64,000 bases of DNA from Grifola frondosa (GCA_001683735.1 LUGG01000009.1:620001-684000); one strand, 5' to 3'; shown: positions 1 to 11,110, counted from the first letter of the stretch. Made by a program: numbers and translations. The notes: generated from the letters alone by a model not told the origin.

Positions 1-330
1 AGAAGTCGGCTCGGAAACGTCCTCGTTCGGTATCGTTCCATGCGAAGGCCTCGTTCTGATTACACATGAAGTTGTCGATGAGGTCGAGCTCGGCTGGCCA
101 CAGGAATCCGGTGTCGTGTAATTTTCGGAATGCGTCGCGTCGCTCCTGAGTGTAGCGGCCAGTCGGAGAGAATGGTGGGGGATTAGCATTTAGCGGCGGC
201 ATGGATGCGAGTGGATCGCCTTGAATATTTCGAATAATGCGAAACTTGTCGGGAAGTGTCGCGAGTACCGGTCGGACTTTAAGTGCGACGGGCTTGTACT
301 TCTTCTTGGCCGATACGAATACAGAGGCGG
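1..330 (-). CDS. Retroelement pol, region before reverse transcriptase (partial)
   Basis: The minus strand encodes an uninterrupted stretch starting KKKYKPVALKVRPVLATLP and ending at the window edge with a segment containing FLWPAELDL and NEAFAWNDTERGRFRADF. These motifs are typical of the linker just upstream of the reverse transcriptase in fungal Ty3/gypsy polyproteins. The frame differs from that of the protease open frame ending at 664, and 330-660 does not give a clean join. A frame disruption therefore lies between them. The catalytic reverse transcriptase is not in the window. Function: replication of the element through an RNA intermediate. Confidence 0.75.
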
Positions 331-663
331 AAAGCGAAGGGAAACGGGAAAGAAGTCGATTGTCTAAGGAAGGGGAAAGATGCCGAAAACGATAGGAAAA
401 TGGAACCGGAAACGGAGGAAGGATAGAAATTTCTTGATAGGCAAGTGAGGAGTCTATAGTGCGTCGGCTTAAAGGAGGCCGACTGGGTTGTACGGGCGAG
501 GAATCCGAGTCCTTCGCGAATGCGAACTGGCAAGCAGAAAGATAAGTGGCTTTAATGTTTTCCGAATTAGTTTTCGTTACAAGACGAGAATACGAAAGAA
601 TGGCGGGACTAGCGGACTGGGTATCATATTCGATGGTGATGGCCAACTCTCCTTGATCACAAA

Positions 664-2511
664 TCAAGTCCTCGAGTTCTCCGTAAAATTTACGGCTTGA
701 CTGTCATGGTAGTGGTGGTGATCGGGTGGAAACGACTTGCGAATAAAGCGAGGTGGACCGCGGGGAATCGTCGGGACTGTCGCAGTCTGCAGAGTGTTCG
801 GACAGCGAATCGTGATTGTCTGGTCTTCATTCGCGAAGTTACGAACCACGCTCTGCGTTAGAACATCAAAGGGACGTCCGAGGAGAATATCGTATGCGGC
901 TTGTCGGATAACGTGAACCTGGAGATACAAAACGATGTCGGAGACCTGGAACGAGATATTGCGAACGAGGCCGAGGGACTGATCGACTTCACCGTTGGCG
1001 GACTGCATATTGACGCGAATAGAGGGATCGTAAATAAGTCCGAGCGAGTGGCAAACTTCTTCGGACATTGCGATGATTTGCGAGCCTGGATCTATGATAC
1101 TTTCGACTTCCTCCTTGCTGTCAATGAGACCTTTAATTGATCTAAGAGCATGCGATTCCTTTGCGACGGTGAGGACCTCGGGTACTTCGCCTGGTCGAAG
1201 GCTGTGAAGATAGGTTTCGTAGGGATCGGGGATGACAAGGACTCCCGGACGCGTCGGAACCCCGTTAACGACTAGCTGTGAGACGGGTGGAATCTGCGAA
1301 GGCTCGGGTGATTCTACTTCCTCCGCGAGCTCGATGTACGCTCCAGTGATGCGATCTGTGGTGCGCTTCGGTGTGACTGCTTCGCGATACTTGGCTCGGA
1401 CCTCAGGCGAGATCGAGAGTAGCTCTTCTGGGGTAAGTGTAAGCATCGGGGACTTCATTGAGCGTGCAAAGACATCTTCCGCGATCCTCGGGTCTTGTAC
1501 CGGTGCCATAGTGTGATACGCGGGCTCTTTGTCCTTGGGTGCTTTGAACGGGGCCCCCAGATTCCGATCGTGAGGGGGTGCATAGGTCGCATCTCGAGCT
1601 TGCGCATAGGGATGCTGCGGCATCGGATTTGCAGGTGCAGAGTTTACGACAGGTTGGGTTGGATTCGGAGCTTTGTTGGGCGGTGCGGCTGGCGCGATTG
1701 CAGACGAAGCTGTGGCTGGGACTTGGGATGGTTGCGCTGCAGGCTCGTGAATTGTCGCAGATGGAATGTGATCGGAAACGTGAGGGGGTGGAGTCGGTGC
1801 GCGATAATTTGGGTTCGCAGCTGGCGGACGTGGGGGAGCGCGACGAGGAACTTCTACTCCGTCGAAGGTCTCCTTGCCTCGACGCAGTGCGAGAATTTCG
1901 CGCTCGAGTGCAGCGATACGATCCGTGGTCGCGAGTTGGTACGAGGCTGTGGTGGTGTTAGCGGTGGTTGGTGCAATTTCCAGCAGTAGCATCTGAGCGG
2001 CCGGGGGGTTCGCGTTGGAAGTGAGTTGTCCTTTCGCGAGCTGGTTTGGGTTACGCGAGTGCCATTCGAGGATGCGCTCGCGCATGGTTGCTCCAGGAAT
2101 TGTGCGGGGAACAAATGCGCCCGTGGACAATACAACCTTGTTCTCGTAATTGCGATGGATCCGACCCGCCTCGATGTCCTGCTGCACAAGCGGGCACGTC
2201 CCGATAACATGCCCAATGGTACCACAGTAATGACAACCTCCTCCTGCCATACCTCCTGGAATTCCTCCTACGGTCGCTTGATTTGCGCGAGGAGCTTGCT
2301 GTGGCTGGTACACGGCTGCGGAGGCTGTGAATGCTTGCGTGATAGATCGCGCGAACGCCTCGAGGATGGTCGCGATGTCTTCGGACTTGACCGAGGCCTG
2401 CGCAGGGGCTGTCGGAGTCGTGTTGGTAGCTGTGGGAGTAGCTGTCGGATCATCGACCATAGTGCCGTGGAAGACATATTGCGCGGCGGCGTATTCATCT
2501 GCGAGGGCCAA
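664..2511 (-). CDS. Retroelement Gag C-terminus with CCHC zinc knuckle, plus retropepsin-like protease
   Basis: The 615-residue open frame starts inside the capsid-like part. Near residue 93 it has the zinc knuckle CHYCGTIGHVIGTC (C-x2-C-x4-H-x4-C), which binds nucleic acid. A Pro/Ala-rich linker of about 250 residues follows. Near residues 470-570 is an aspartic-protease fold with IIDPGSQIIAMS as the likely active site (DPGS in place of DTGA/DSGS) and ILLGRPF as the conserved ILG-type flap motif. The start is artificial: Gag reads into this frame by a one-base shift near 2505 (GGG run). Known: such proteases process Gag-Pol. Inferred: this copy cannot be translated through unless the shift is a sequence error. 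Confidence 0.8.
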   Translation of the reverse strand: MALADEYAAAQYVFHGTMVDDPTATPTATNTTPTAPAQASVKSEDIATILEAFARSITQAFTASAAVYQPQQAPRANQATVGGIPGGMAGGGCHYCGTIGHVIGTCPLVQQDIEAGRIHRNYENKVVLSTGAFVPRTIPGATMRERILEWHSRNPNQLAKGQLTSNANPPAAQMLLLEIAPTTANTTTASYQLATTDRIAALEREILALRRGKETFDGVEVPRRAPPRPPAANPNYRAPTPPPHVSDHIPSATIHEPAAQPSQVPATASSAIAPAAPPNKAPNPTQPVVNSAPANPMPQHPYAQARDATYAPPHDRNLGAPFKAPKDKEPAYHTMAPVQDPRIAEDVFARSMKSPMLTLTPEELLSISPEVRAKYREAVTPKRTTDRITGAYIELAEEVESPEPSQIPPVSQLVVNGVPTRPGVLVIPDPYETYLHSLRPGEVPEVLTVAKESHALRSIKGLIDSKEEVESIIDPGSQIIAMSEEVCHSLGLIYDPSIRVNMQSANGEVDQSLGLVRNISFQVSDIVLYLQVHVIRQAAYDILLGRPFDVLTQSVVRNFANEDQTITIRCPNTLQTATVPTIPRGPPRFIRKSFPPDHHHYHDSQAVNFTENSRT

Positions 2512-3037
2512 TGGTCTTCGGGATTGTGACGAGGGTTAAGCAGCTGTAGGCGTGACTCGATGTCGCGACGTTGCTGAGCAGTGAAAGGTCGAAGGAACAT
2601 GCGGATGCCTCGCTTTCGGACATGCGCTTCTTACTGATGAGGAATCGGATGATTTTGAAAAGCTCGCGATAGAATTCGCCGACGTCAGCTGCAGTGGAGA
2701 TCCCTAGTCGCGATCGTTCTCCGACGAGTCGGTCGAGGTCCTGCATCGTGAACTTGCGATCCTTATCCTCGGTTGGATACATCTTCTTGACTTCATCGCG
2801 CCAGTCGGCATAGGTAATGGCTGCGTCTGCGTATGAGGGAAGCTGGTCCCACATATCCGCGGTATCGATCGGAACGTAGCGAATCGCGTGCTTCTTCTTT
2901 TCGGCTTCCGAGGGTGCATTCGTGAGATTTCCGAAGAGGTACTCTAAGTCTTCGAAGTATCGTCCGAGCGTGCGCGGCTCGCTCGGCTTGAATGTGGGAG
3001 CGGTGTGATGACCGCGAGCAGGCATGTTCGTTGTCAT
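2495..3037 (-). CDS. Retroelement Gag, capsid-like region
   Basis: The open frame begins MTTNMPARGHHTAPTFKPSE and contains LGRYFEDLEYLFG, a signature of fungal Ty3/gypsy capsid proteins. Later it has ITYADWRDEVKKMYP and YRELFKIIRFLISKKRMSE. After about residue 145 the capsid sequence continues in another frame (FTAQQRRDIESRLQLLNPRH, 2530-2600). It then returns to the 664-2511 frame. Two single-base offsets therefore sit at about 2604 and 2506, both in GG/GGG runs. It forms the particle that packages the element RNA. Confidence 0.8.
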   Translation of the reverse strand: MTTNMPARGHHTAPTFKPSEPRTLGRYFEDLEYLFGNLTNAPSEAEKKKHAIRYVPIDTADMWDQLPSYADAAITYADWRDEVKKMYPTEDKDRKFTMQDLDRLVGERSRLGISTAADVGEFYRELFKIIRFLISKKRMSESEASACSFDLSLLSNVATSSHAYSCLTLVTIPKTIGPRR

Positions 3038-3668
3038 TTTTGCTGCTAAGATGGGGGCTGGAGGATTCGGAATAGGATTTGATGAGGCAGTGCCTGTGGA
3101 GTCGGATTGCTTGGGGGTACAGACGGGCGTGAGGGAACGCGAATCGGAATACGAGAGAAGGTAGGTCGAGTAGGATCAGAAGGCGCTCGGGACGTCTTGG
3201 AACCTGGTCGAGATCGATGAAAGGTGTCTGACTGGGGACGCGATTGGAAGGCGAAGTAGAAGGGATAAGTTCGGACTCGCGCTCGGGTGCGTGATCAGGT
3301 GCAGGGTCAAGGTACTCGAGCGAGGAAGCTGTCGAAGACTCGCGCTTGACGACGACCTCCTCCTCAACGTCTGGGGTGGTGGAAAGAGAGCGAACGACTT
3401 CCGATGGGTCTTGGCCTAAACGAAGGCCAGAGGGAAGCGGAAGCGAAGGTCGTGACGACACAGGGTTCGGAGTAGGGGAAAGTGGGGACGGGGGATGTAA
3501 TGGAGATTCTTCGGGTAACGGGGAAATCCCAAGATCGGGAGTGGATGATCGCGACGTCTCTGTAAGCTCGGTGAGGGGGCTCAACAGAGAGAGAGACACC
3601 CTCGACGATTGGTTCGCTATTTTGAAAGGGCTGTATGAGGGACTAGGGAACGGGGCTCGGAAACGCAA
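3038..3668 (-). CDS. Retroelement Gag N-terminal Ser/Pro-rich extension
   Basis: An open frame starting MRFRAPFPSPSYSPFKIANQ is rich in Ser, Pro and acidic residues, with a short conserved-looking segment TPFIDLDQVPRRPERLL. It lies directly upstream of the capsid region but in a different frame. The other frame is also open across 3037-3170 (reading ..NPIPNPPAPILAAKM), so a one-base shift or a small intron could join them. Disordered Ser/Pro-rich leaders are common on basidiomycete Gag proteins. No enzymatic motif is seen. Confidence 0.5.
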
Positions 3669-4250
3669 CTAGAAAGACTTGGATCTGAAATAAAACTCCG
3701 GGAACCGCGACGAAGGATGCGGAAGAAACCCCTCGCGGTGGGCTCCAAAATGATATGACTCGAACGGGATCCGGACTAAAACCTAAATAATAAACCCACA
3801 CACACACTCTCTCTGTATGCAAGGAGGTCGTAGCACGAATCGGAAGTTACGAGGTATGTCGCGAGTGGGCCTAACGGCTTCTCGTCTTGGTTCCGAGCTC
3901 GAAGTGTGAACACGAATGTAAATACGAAGGGATGGGGAATGGAACTCGGAAGAGGAAACGCAAGGATAACTCAGCTCTATTCGCGACGGTGTGTGTCCGG
4001 ACGCGAGACTTGCACGAACTCCTCGTGCTTCTCGGAAACGCAGTCGCAGTGCTTCAGAAACGTAGTCGCAGTCGCAGTGTAAAAGCTCAATCGCAAAGGG
4101 AAACGCAGTGAAACGCAATCGCAGTATAACTTGGGGTAGACGCAATGTGAGACGAGGGTGCGATCCGAAGGCGGTCGCAATGAGTCGCAGTGCTGGAACT
4201 GAGCTCTCAACTCGAGGGGAAAACTTGTCTGAATTCAGTAAAGTAATTAC

Positions 4251-5325
4251 AGGGTATTTATCGACGAGTCCGAGTCCGATTCATGTGAAAAATGACCATG
4301 GACGACGCTCGGAAGCCCGAAGTAGACGTAGCCAAATGCGAAGAAGAGGGTAATGATATGATGAGGAAAGGGATACGGATTGGGATATATTGAGGAGGCA
4401 GGGGAGGGACCAAACGTGCATGAGCTCGTACGAAACGTAGCAACTGCGGTTGAACTACTAGGTTTGCCTTATCCGGAAGGGAAATGATTGCGATAGCCTC
4501 GGGGGTTGCAGCGCGAATCCGATCGCCAATACGATCTCGCCCTGGCCATGCGGACATACCTGAAACGGGTCCAAGTCTATCGGGCTATTTCGGAGCGATG
4601 CCGAAAGGCCCTGATGTCGTACGATGCGGTCTCCATGCGGATCCGGCGAGATCGGGCCGTCCGATCGGACTGTCCCGACAGTCTGGCTCGGTCGATCGCA
4701 GATGCGTGTAGTGCGCGTGTGCTCAGCGCGAGGATACTCCGGCGTCTGAGAAGGGCTTCGGCTTGATTAGGAAAGCCGATCCCGATGGTGCGTGCGGTAG
4801 GTGGAAGTGCGGGCTCGCGTTCGCATTCGATTGGCCGCAATCGCGAAGAGAGTCGGAGATGCGGTAGATGTTGCGTGCGTATCAGCGCCAAAACCGTGCG
4901 CACGGATCTCTTCGAAATTGTGTGCGCGCATCTCTTCATTGAAGTGTATGCAAATTCAATCATTTACCTAATTGCGCATGCACTTTCTGTGTGTCCTCTC
5001 AGCACAAAATACAATGCACACCAGCATCATGCACATAGATTTCTTCAAAGTTATGCATGCAGCGTGCAGACCTCTTCAAAAAAACACCGTGCATCATAAT
5101 CGTGCGCGAGTCTCTCTTCAACGCAAATTGAACTGTTTGCTTAATTGCGCGGGTACATTTTGTGCATCTCGCAAGCTCGTGCATACATGCGCTTCCGTCG
5201 CGCTTCTAATAATACGAAAACACCGAAATCCATTACAGTACTCAATGCCACCATCCTACATACTAATCCACATCCGTAATGCTTACCCTAAGGTCCAGCA
5301 CTGTAACCGCATTCTACCAAACACG
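4251..5325. other. Gene-free stretch, probable LTR/transposon remnants
   Basis: No gene is supported. 4000-4110 is rich in degenerate CGCAGT units. 4500-4770 has an 86-residue Arg-rich open frame (MQRESDRQYDLALAMRTYLK..) that resembles nothing I know and may be chance. 4890-5190 contains irregular copies of TTCTTCA and GCATGCA-like words, which suggests old repeat sequence. Part of this may be the outer half of the retrotransposon LTR or the 3' flank of the KDZ element. Confidence 0.4.
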
Positions 5326-8300
5326 TTAGTGTAGTGCTAACTGCATTTGTTCAATACTTACCGTCTCTATCCTATTTGCGAACGAAATCCGCCCCAACGA
5401 CAACAACCGCGAATAACGACATGCTTGCCTAGATTATAATGAGTATGGCACCACCTACGCGAATATCTGACTCACTTTCGCGCATATGCGGCTGCCCCAT
5501 GGTCTCCGCCCTTATCCAACTCCTCCGCTTTCCTCAGCCAGTCGCGCTCGAAGTATAAGAAAAATCGCAATGTCCGCCGCATTTCCTCCTCGACCAGCAA
5601 CACTTCCTCGTGCCAACGCGCCTTGAGGGCATTTGATCTGAACCAGTGAACGCGCAGTGCTTTCCCGATGCACTCAGTCCTAAATCCTCTGTGGAATATT
5701 CGTGTACATACCGTCCTCGAAAAACTCCTCATATCCCCCCGCAGCTTGACCTTCCACAAAAGAAAAGTTCTCCCAGATCCACGAAGGTGCTTCCTTGCTT
5801 TGCCCGATTTGTTGTTGCCGAATACATTGTGAACTTGCGGACATCTTCACGCTTCAGTTCCCTGTATGTAGGATCGTTAGCATTCATACCCAGCATTACC
5901 ATAATCCGTCGCGCGCGGCGATATTCGTCGGCCGCTCTGTTGATGGCTAGTTGCTTCTGCCGGATTTGGTTTGTTGCCCGAGTATTCGCCCTTTGGCCCG
6001 AAACATTATGTTTCGCGATCTTGAAAGCCTCGTTAGTGATGATGTGAGTGCGCACATCGTCCAGGGCATCGTTCGCTTGAGATTGTCGCAATTTCTGTTC
6101 TACCTCGATTGCACCGGCCATAATGTTGTGGTTGCGCACGGCCGGATCGTACGACGATGGCACATCTATCTGGATTGCATCGACCTCGAACCACGCCGTA
6201 CTTTTTGTACGCTGCGCTCATCCTCCGGCTCCGGGTCACGCTTGCGCTTCCCTTTGGCCTTGCTGGTGGAATCGGTGACGGAGTCTTCTTCTTGTCGTCT
6301 ACTGCAGGCGCGGCCAAAGGAAATGATCTGGAGAAAGGACCGGGTGATTCCTCTTCTACGGTCTTCGCCGCCTCGTCGACCAACGGGGACAGATATCGAT
6401 CCGATATATCTCTCCATTCCTTCCACTTCGCTGCGAACTGCTTGCGCTTATCGTCCAGCTCAGAGTGCCACTATCCGTGCCATAATCATCTTGAATTGCA
6501 GCGAGAAGTGATAATCTAGCCAGTGTATGTCAGCAGTGCTGCTCGAAAGCAGAGGTCCTACGCACTTTTGAGTCTGGAGAGAGATGCCTTGCTCAATAGC
6601 CTCCACTAGACCCGGTGTCGCCGAATGATTGGGATCCGTTCGTGTGTTGAGATGCGCCAACATTTGTTTTTGTGTCAGGGCTGCGGCGCTTCGTCAGAAC
6701 GGCAAAAGTCATCTGAACATTTACTCACCTGCCTCCCTGCGAGGCTCATACACATTCTCTAGGTCCTTGTGTTTCCCCATATGACCACTTTCCGCAGCCA
6801 CTCATCCTCCTGCTGCTTCCAGTTTGCTAATTTCTCCGTGCTCACGTTTTCCTCCACACTGACCAGATGATCAGTTGCCACCTTCAGCTGCTTGACCGCA
6901 CTTCGTGTTTGCTTGATAACGATCGACCTGTGCAATGTACATCAGTAGTATACGTCAAATTCAGCAATGAAGACCACACTTAAGCTGTGAACGCGGCGGA
7001 TGTTCATGTCGGAGTGATGATCGTTGATCACGTCGTGGCGGTGACCCGACGTCATTTCTCGAGTCCCGAAGCTAAGGCGTTGAGGGTAGCCCAAATCCTC
7101 TCAGGAGCTTCACCATCAGTCATCCCCACCCCTGGCAACCAATAGTAAGAGAACTTGAACCGACATTGCGCGATGTGAGCCGGCAAATGGAATTTGCCAA
7201 CCGCTGCCAACGTCTGAGGCAAGCGGTAAGACTGTATCGAGGGGAGGTCTATCGCACGTTGTGCAATCCAATGTAGGCGTGCGGCCAAATGAATTCGGTA
7301 TTGACAATTGATATCGTAACCGGAAACGTGTAATCGAAGTCCCATCCATGGCTGTAACGGGAAAGCATTGCAAAATCAACATTCGCGAATCTGCACCATC
7401 GGTTAGATCATAAGTGTGCGAGCATACCGTGGTGCATACCTTTCGCCTTTCTGCAGGTCCACGCCACCACACGGAAGCACGAACATGTGGCGAGCGCACG
7501 ACAACCCAACGGTTCCTGATATTCGCCCGCCGTACCGCCCGTAGCCCAACGCCCCGAACTTGTGGCATGTAGTAGGCTGATAAATTGTTAGCGTTCATGT
7601 CTGACGAAACAGAAAATCGCTCACCTCTTTTTGAATTGGCCCAAGCCGCTTTTGATACAAGTCGAACTCTCGCTCATTCGCGTAGTACGCTGCCCCAAGG
7701 GTCAGCGGTAGATCGTTCGGGTCCATGGGTTTCTCGCGTTGATTTTGATGGAAGTTGCCATCCACGGTATGAAAAAGAGCGTCCAGAAAACTAGATATCA
7801 ATGTATTAAGCACAATCCATTATAATGGATTAGGTATCGCGCTCACCGTTGCCCTTCCGGTCTCGTTCGCCAGTGCGGATCCATGTTGATGCCCGGCTGT
7901 GGGCATGCTGGACACAACACTGCGAGACTGCCCCTTGGCAAATGAATTTGCGGCTGTGTGCCTGCTCGTTTGACCGATCGTAAAAATGTAAATTCACGAG
8001 CAGCCGTCAAAAGCTCTCGATAGCGGTCCTGTACACCCGTCACGTCAGCGTGCAATCCGCCTCACAACCAGATCCACTTACCGGAACACTGTCGGGAGCC
8101 ACGTTGTCCGTAGTCCGCCGCAGAAAAGTGAAGTAGTCGTGCGCATTCATCTGCGACTGCACAGATAGCAAATGGAAGTCGCGGAGCATATTGATCGCGA
8201 AAGCCGTCATCGGACGTTCCCAGGATGCAGGAAACAACCCAAATTGGATCAGCTGAAGGGGGTCTGCTAGTGGCGGACGACCGTCGGACAGACGACAAGC

Positions 8301-8991
8301 GCAAAAATGCACACACATGGAATGCACGCCATGGGCATGAACTACCGTCATGCGGCGAGGTTCTGATAACGAATTAGGGCATATGGAACCTTCATGACCC
8401 AATCGGATAACGAGACCGAGCTCTCCAAGAGCACGTCGAGCCAAAAACCGCTCGTGGCATCCCACTCTTCTACTCGGTGGAAAGGGGTGTTGAAATGGTC
8501 GGCGATGATGCATTTGCGACACAAGGAGGATGAGTGATAACAGTCGAAGCAACGGTACATTGGGTCCTCTGTACCGCATGCAGACTTGCACTTCGCGCAC
8601 GAGCATGTCCTCCGCCGGTTCCAGACGTTGGACCTTGTTCTCGTTGCAAAATCCCTGCCAAGGCTTGCGTCCCAATCTTTGAGAAATTGGGCCATGCGCA
8701 CGGAAGGTGGCTATGAGTAGAATTAGTAAATCATCAGAGTCGCCACCGTGCTACGCACAATTGTATTGTTGACCTAGCATTGCCACTTTGCACCTTCGAC
8801 GGCTGTGACTCCTTCGCATATGGTGCGGGTAAAGCCCCAGGTTGATCCCCAACTCCAACCTTTCGAGCCGCCCAAGGATCAGGGGACACTGACGTCGAGG
8901 AAGATGAAGCCGCAGATTGGAATATATTTGATAGCCCAAACAGCCCGCTTTGCTTCGCGCGGACTTTGCTCGCCTTAGGTTTGGACGCCAT
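5326..8991 (-). pseudogene. KDZ-superfamily transposase with CxC2 cysteine cluster, frame-disrupted
   Basis: The start is MASKPKASKVRAKQSGLFG. The CxC2 cluster is at about 8490-8660 (CAKCKSACGTEDPMYRCFDC then LCRKC), followed by a segment with FGLFPASWERPMTAF and HDYFTFLRRTTDN. KDZ core motifs follow: GLSCARHMFVLPCGGVDLQK (about 7470), YDINCQYRIHLAARL (7300), VGKFHLPAHIAQCRFKFSYY (7170) and GMTDGEAPERIWATLNALAS (7090). Next come TSGHRHDVINDHHSDMNIRR, and QIDVPSSYDPAVRNHNIMAG at 6170, and WFRSNALKARWHEEV at 5620. The frame is lost at about 8445, 7358, 7066, 6780 and 5785, so no full transposase can be made as written. It is the transposase of a cut-and-paste DNA transposon of a superfamily abundant in mushroom fungi. 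The stop at 5326 assumes a last intron starting at about 5475. Without that intron the frame ends at 5472. Terminal repeats were not found. Confidence 0.85.
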
Positions 8992-9378
8992 AGGTCATGT
9001 CGTCGAACTGAAGGTAGAAACGAAGTCAAAATCCTTCATGAAAAAGCACGTGACCCGCACATTTGCCAGGCAGCCGCATTCCATATCAACACCCGCGTTC
9101 ACCGACAATCGCTCGTTTTCAATGCGAGGGACGGTACTACGTCCAGCGGGGGCCAGTATTGGTTACTTTCGCAGATACACGCCGTACAACACGGAATACA
9201 TATTACAAAGCTCAGGCAGCGCCGCTTCTTTCCCCCCTCCCTACATATTCTCCTGAAATGCGGACGACAGGGTACCTTAATTGTCTTCACCATGGGCCTC
9301 CGGCTCCGTATACGAATGCAGGAAGATCCAATACTGCAATCCTGACATCAGTCGAGAAAGCAATGTATAAAAAGTGAA

Positions 9379-10073
9379 TTATCGTACCGGTAGGTGACGG
9401 CGTGCCCAACGATCGATTTCTAAAAGACGCGCTTCGATCGGACGAGCAGGTTCCTTCGCAGCATCTTCAATCTTCCGGATGAACATCTCCCAACCTTCTA
9501 CATAATCCTCCCGGTCCTCACAAAAGAATATGTAAATCCTAGCGAGGTCGTGCACGATAGCGCGCCCATACTCCGGCACACACGCCACTACGTCAGGGCT
9601 TCCGAGACGCGCGATCCATTGTTCGAACTGTGCTGAGGGGAACAGTTGTTCAGCGGTGATGGGGAGATTGAACTGCACAACGCGTAAATTCTCTGTTAAA
9701 ATCCGGACATACACATCACTCACGCGGTTATCGACCTCCAACGGCAATCCCTCCATCTGAATATAACACACTGGGGTGACGGTTAACGCCCAGTGGATGG
9801 AAAGGCCACAATCCCGCGCGGGGACACAACGACATTCGACGTCGCTGGCACGTTGGGCAATGAGAGTTGTACGTGCACGGAGACCGCATTTGTGCCTTGA
9901 TCCCGATGCACAGATACTGCTGTGGGAGATGCAGTAGCGGGAGACGGAATAGCGGGAGACGGAGTAGCTGCATGGGCAAGAGAGTGCGACTGGCGCAGTC
10001 TTGAGCGGAATTCAGCCCGACGGCGTGCCATGTACGACGTACGGCTCTCAGGAGACCGGTGAGTGCGTGGCAT
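9379..10073 (-). CDS. Small uncharacterised protein beside the KDZ gene
   Basis: It starts MPRTHRSPESRTSYMARRRA, basic then Ala/Ser/Pro-rich (ATPSPAIPSPATASPTA), followed by a more ordered half with VVQFNLPITAEQLFPSAQF and GWEMFIRKIEDAAKE. The stop is at 9379. The two halves are in different frames. Adding one C to the CC at about 9797 would give a continuous frame across ..GIVAFP-IHWALTVTPVCYIQ. I do not recognise the family. Its position about 390 bp upstream of the KDZ start, on the same strand, makes it a candidate accessory gene of that transposon, but it could be an independent host gene. Confidence 0.45.
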
Positions 10074-10435
10074 CGAAAAAGAAACTAGCGGGGAGGTAGA
10101 GCAATCAGTCTTTAAGTCCGAAGTACAAGAGACCCTCGTACCAAGGGAAGACACGCAGATCAGATACACCTAAAAAGCCTGAAATGACAAGATTATTCGC
10201 ATGATTAGGGTGAAAAATGGAGCATGCACCGGAAGAGATCCCGCAATCTAAACCGGACTGTGAGAGCCGTGGCACTGCATCCAGAGGGTCCAGAGGGCAA
10301 ATGTTCACCCGAAGAAAGGGTTTCGTGGCCAGGCCGTCATGGGACGCTCAACAGCAGGTAGTACCTGCCGGAGTATGTCCCGGTCGCTCAACAGACGGTT
10401 GTGCGTCTGGAGCTCGGTCGCGACGTGCTAGAGAG

Positions 10436-10680
10436 CGGGGAAGAGACAGCGGCAGGAAGAGACAGCGGCGGAAGAGACAGCGGCGGGAAGAGACAGCGGC
10501 GGGAGAGACAGCGGCGGCAGAGACAGCAGCGGGCAGAGACAGCAGCGGGGAAGAAGCGGCGGGGAAGAGAGCGGCGGGGAAGAGAGGCGGGGAAGAGACA
10601 GCGGCGCGGAGACAGCAGTGGGGAGAGAGGCGTTGGGAGGAGAGGCGTAGGGGAGCCATCGGGGGGAGAGAGTGTAGTAG
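10436..10680. repeat. Purine-rich GGCGGGAAGAGACAGC simple array
   Basis: About 245 bp of irregular tandem units of roughly 12-17 bp around GGAAGAGACAGCGGC(GG). The plus strand is almost all purine. It yields Arg/Glu-rich or Ser/Pro/Leu-rich open frames on both strands that should not be taken as genes. Long homopurine tracts can form triplexes. No function is implied here. Confidence 0.85.
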
Positions 10681-10751
10681 GCGGAGAGGTGCCAGCTCGA
10701 AGGCTGAACTAAACTCCGACGGCCCGTGCGTGGGAGTTGATGCCGAATTCG

Positions 10752-10817
10752 GCACTCAGGTGACTGGGCGCCGAGTTGTGACCACTTTGTGCGCTCAGGT
10801 GACTGGGCGCTGAGTTG
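10752..10817. repeat. Two direct copies of a 26-bp unit
   Basis: GCRCTCAGGTGACTGGGCGC followed by YGAGTTG occurs at 10752-10777 and again at 10791-10817, with a 13 bp spacer. It sits between the purine array and the duplicated pyrimidine-rich segment. Its role is unknown. Confidence 0.7.
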
Positions 10818-10917
10818 CCACTTTGGCGCGGAGCTTGAACACCTTCTCACGCACGGGCCATCCAGGCGCTCATTCCTCTGACTTCCGCCTCTGCCTTCTT
10901 CCTCATTCCCCTTCCCC

Positions 10918-11110
10918 AATCTGGCTCTCTCCTCACCGCTTTTTGCTCGCTGCTCGCTGTTCGCGTTCTCCATTCTGCGCGTGCCCGCCCCGACGTCACG
11001 TTATCGACTGCCTTCCCATTCCTTCCCCTCTTGCTTCTCACTACTTTCTGCTTGCTGCTCGCTGTTCGCCTCGATTCTTCGCGCGCACGCCCCGGCGTCA
11101 ACATACTTGG
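10918..11110. repeat. Diverged tandem duplication, pyrimidine-rich leader sequence
   Basis: Two roughly 85-100 bp copies share TTGCTCGCTGCTCGCTGTTCG, then a CTC.ATTCT/CGATTCT word, GCGCGYRCGCCCC and GRCGTCA. The first is at about 10945-11000 and the second at about 11050-11105. The second copy runs into TTGGTAAGT, a good splice donor. The pair may be the leader and first exon/intron of the plus-strand gene that follows, but no start codon is clear. Confidence 0.5.

Larger units (their letters stand above)
1..4250 (-). mobile_element. Ty3/gypsy-type LTR retrotransposon, 5' part, truncated by window edge
   Basis: Read on the minus strand the order is: leader, Gag, CCHC zinc knuckle, aspartic protease, then the linker that precedes reverse transcriptase. 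The reverse transcriptase, RNase H and integrase would lie left of base 1. Immediately upstream of gag the minus strand reads TTTGGAGCCCACCGCGAGG (about 3733-3750). This looks like a tRNA primer-binding site beginning TGG, with a possible LTR end ..TATCA next to it at about 3751. The right limit of the LTR is not visible because the partner LTR and target duplication are outside the window, so 4250 is a guess. Gag and protease lie in different frames with one-base offsets, so this copy is either defective or affected by run-length errors. Confidence 0.75.

Noticed and set aside
2026..2529. Plus-strand open frames opposite retro-Gag
   Set aside because: Shadows of the minus-strand coding sequence, which carries the zinc knuckle and protease motifs.
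4506..4766. 86-residue Arg-rich plus-strand open frame
   Set aside because: No homology pattern recognised and it lies in probable LTR/repeat DNA; kept only as a note.
10348..10813. Arg/Glu- and Ser/Pro-rich open frames
   Set aside because: Produced by the homopurine simple repeat.
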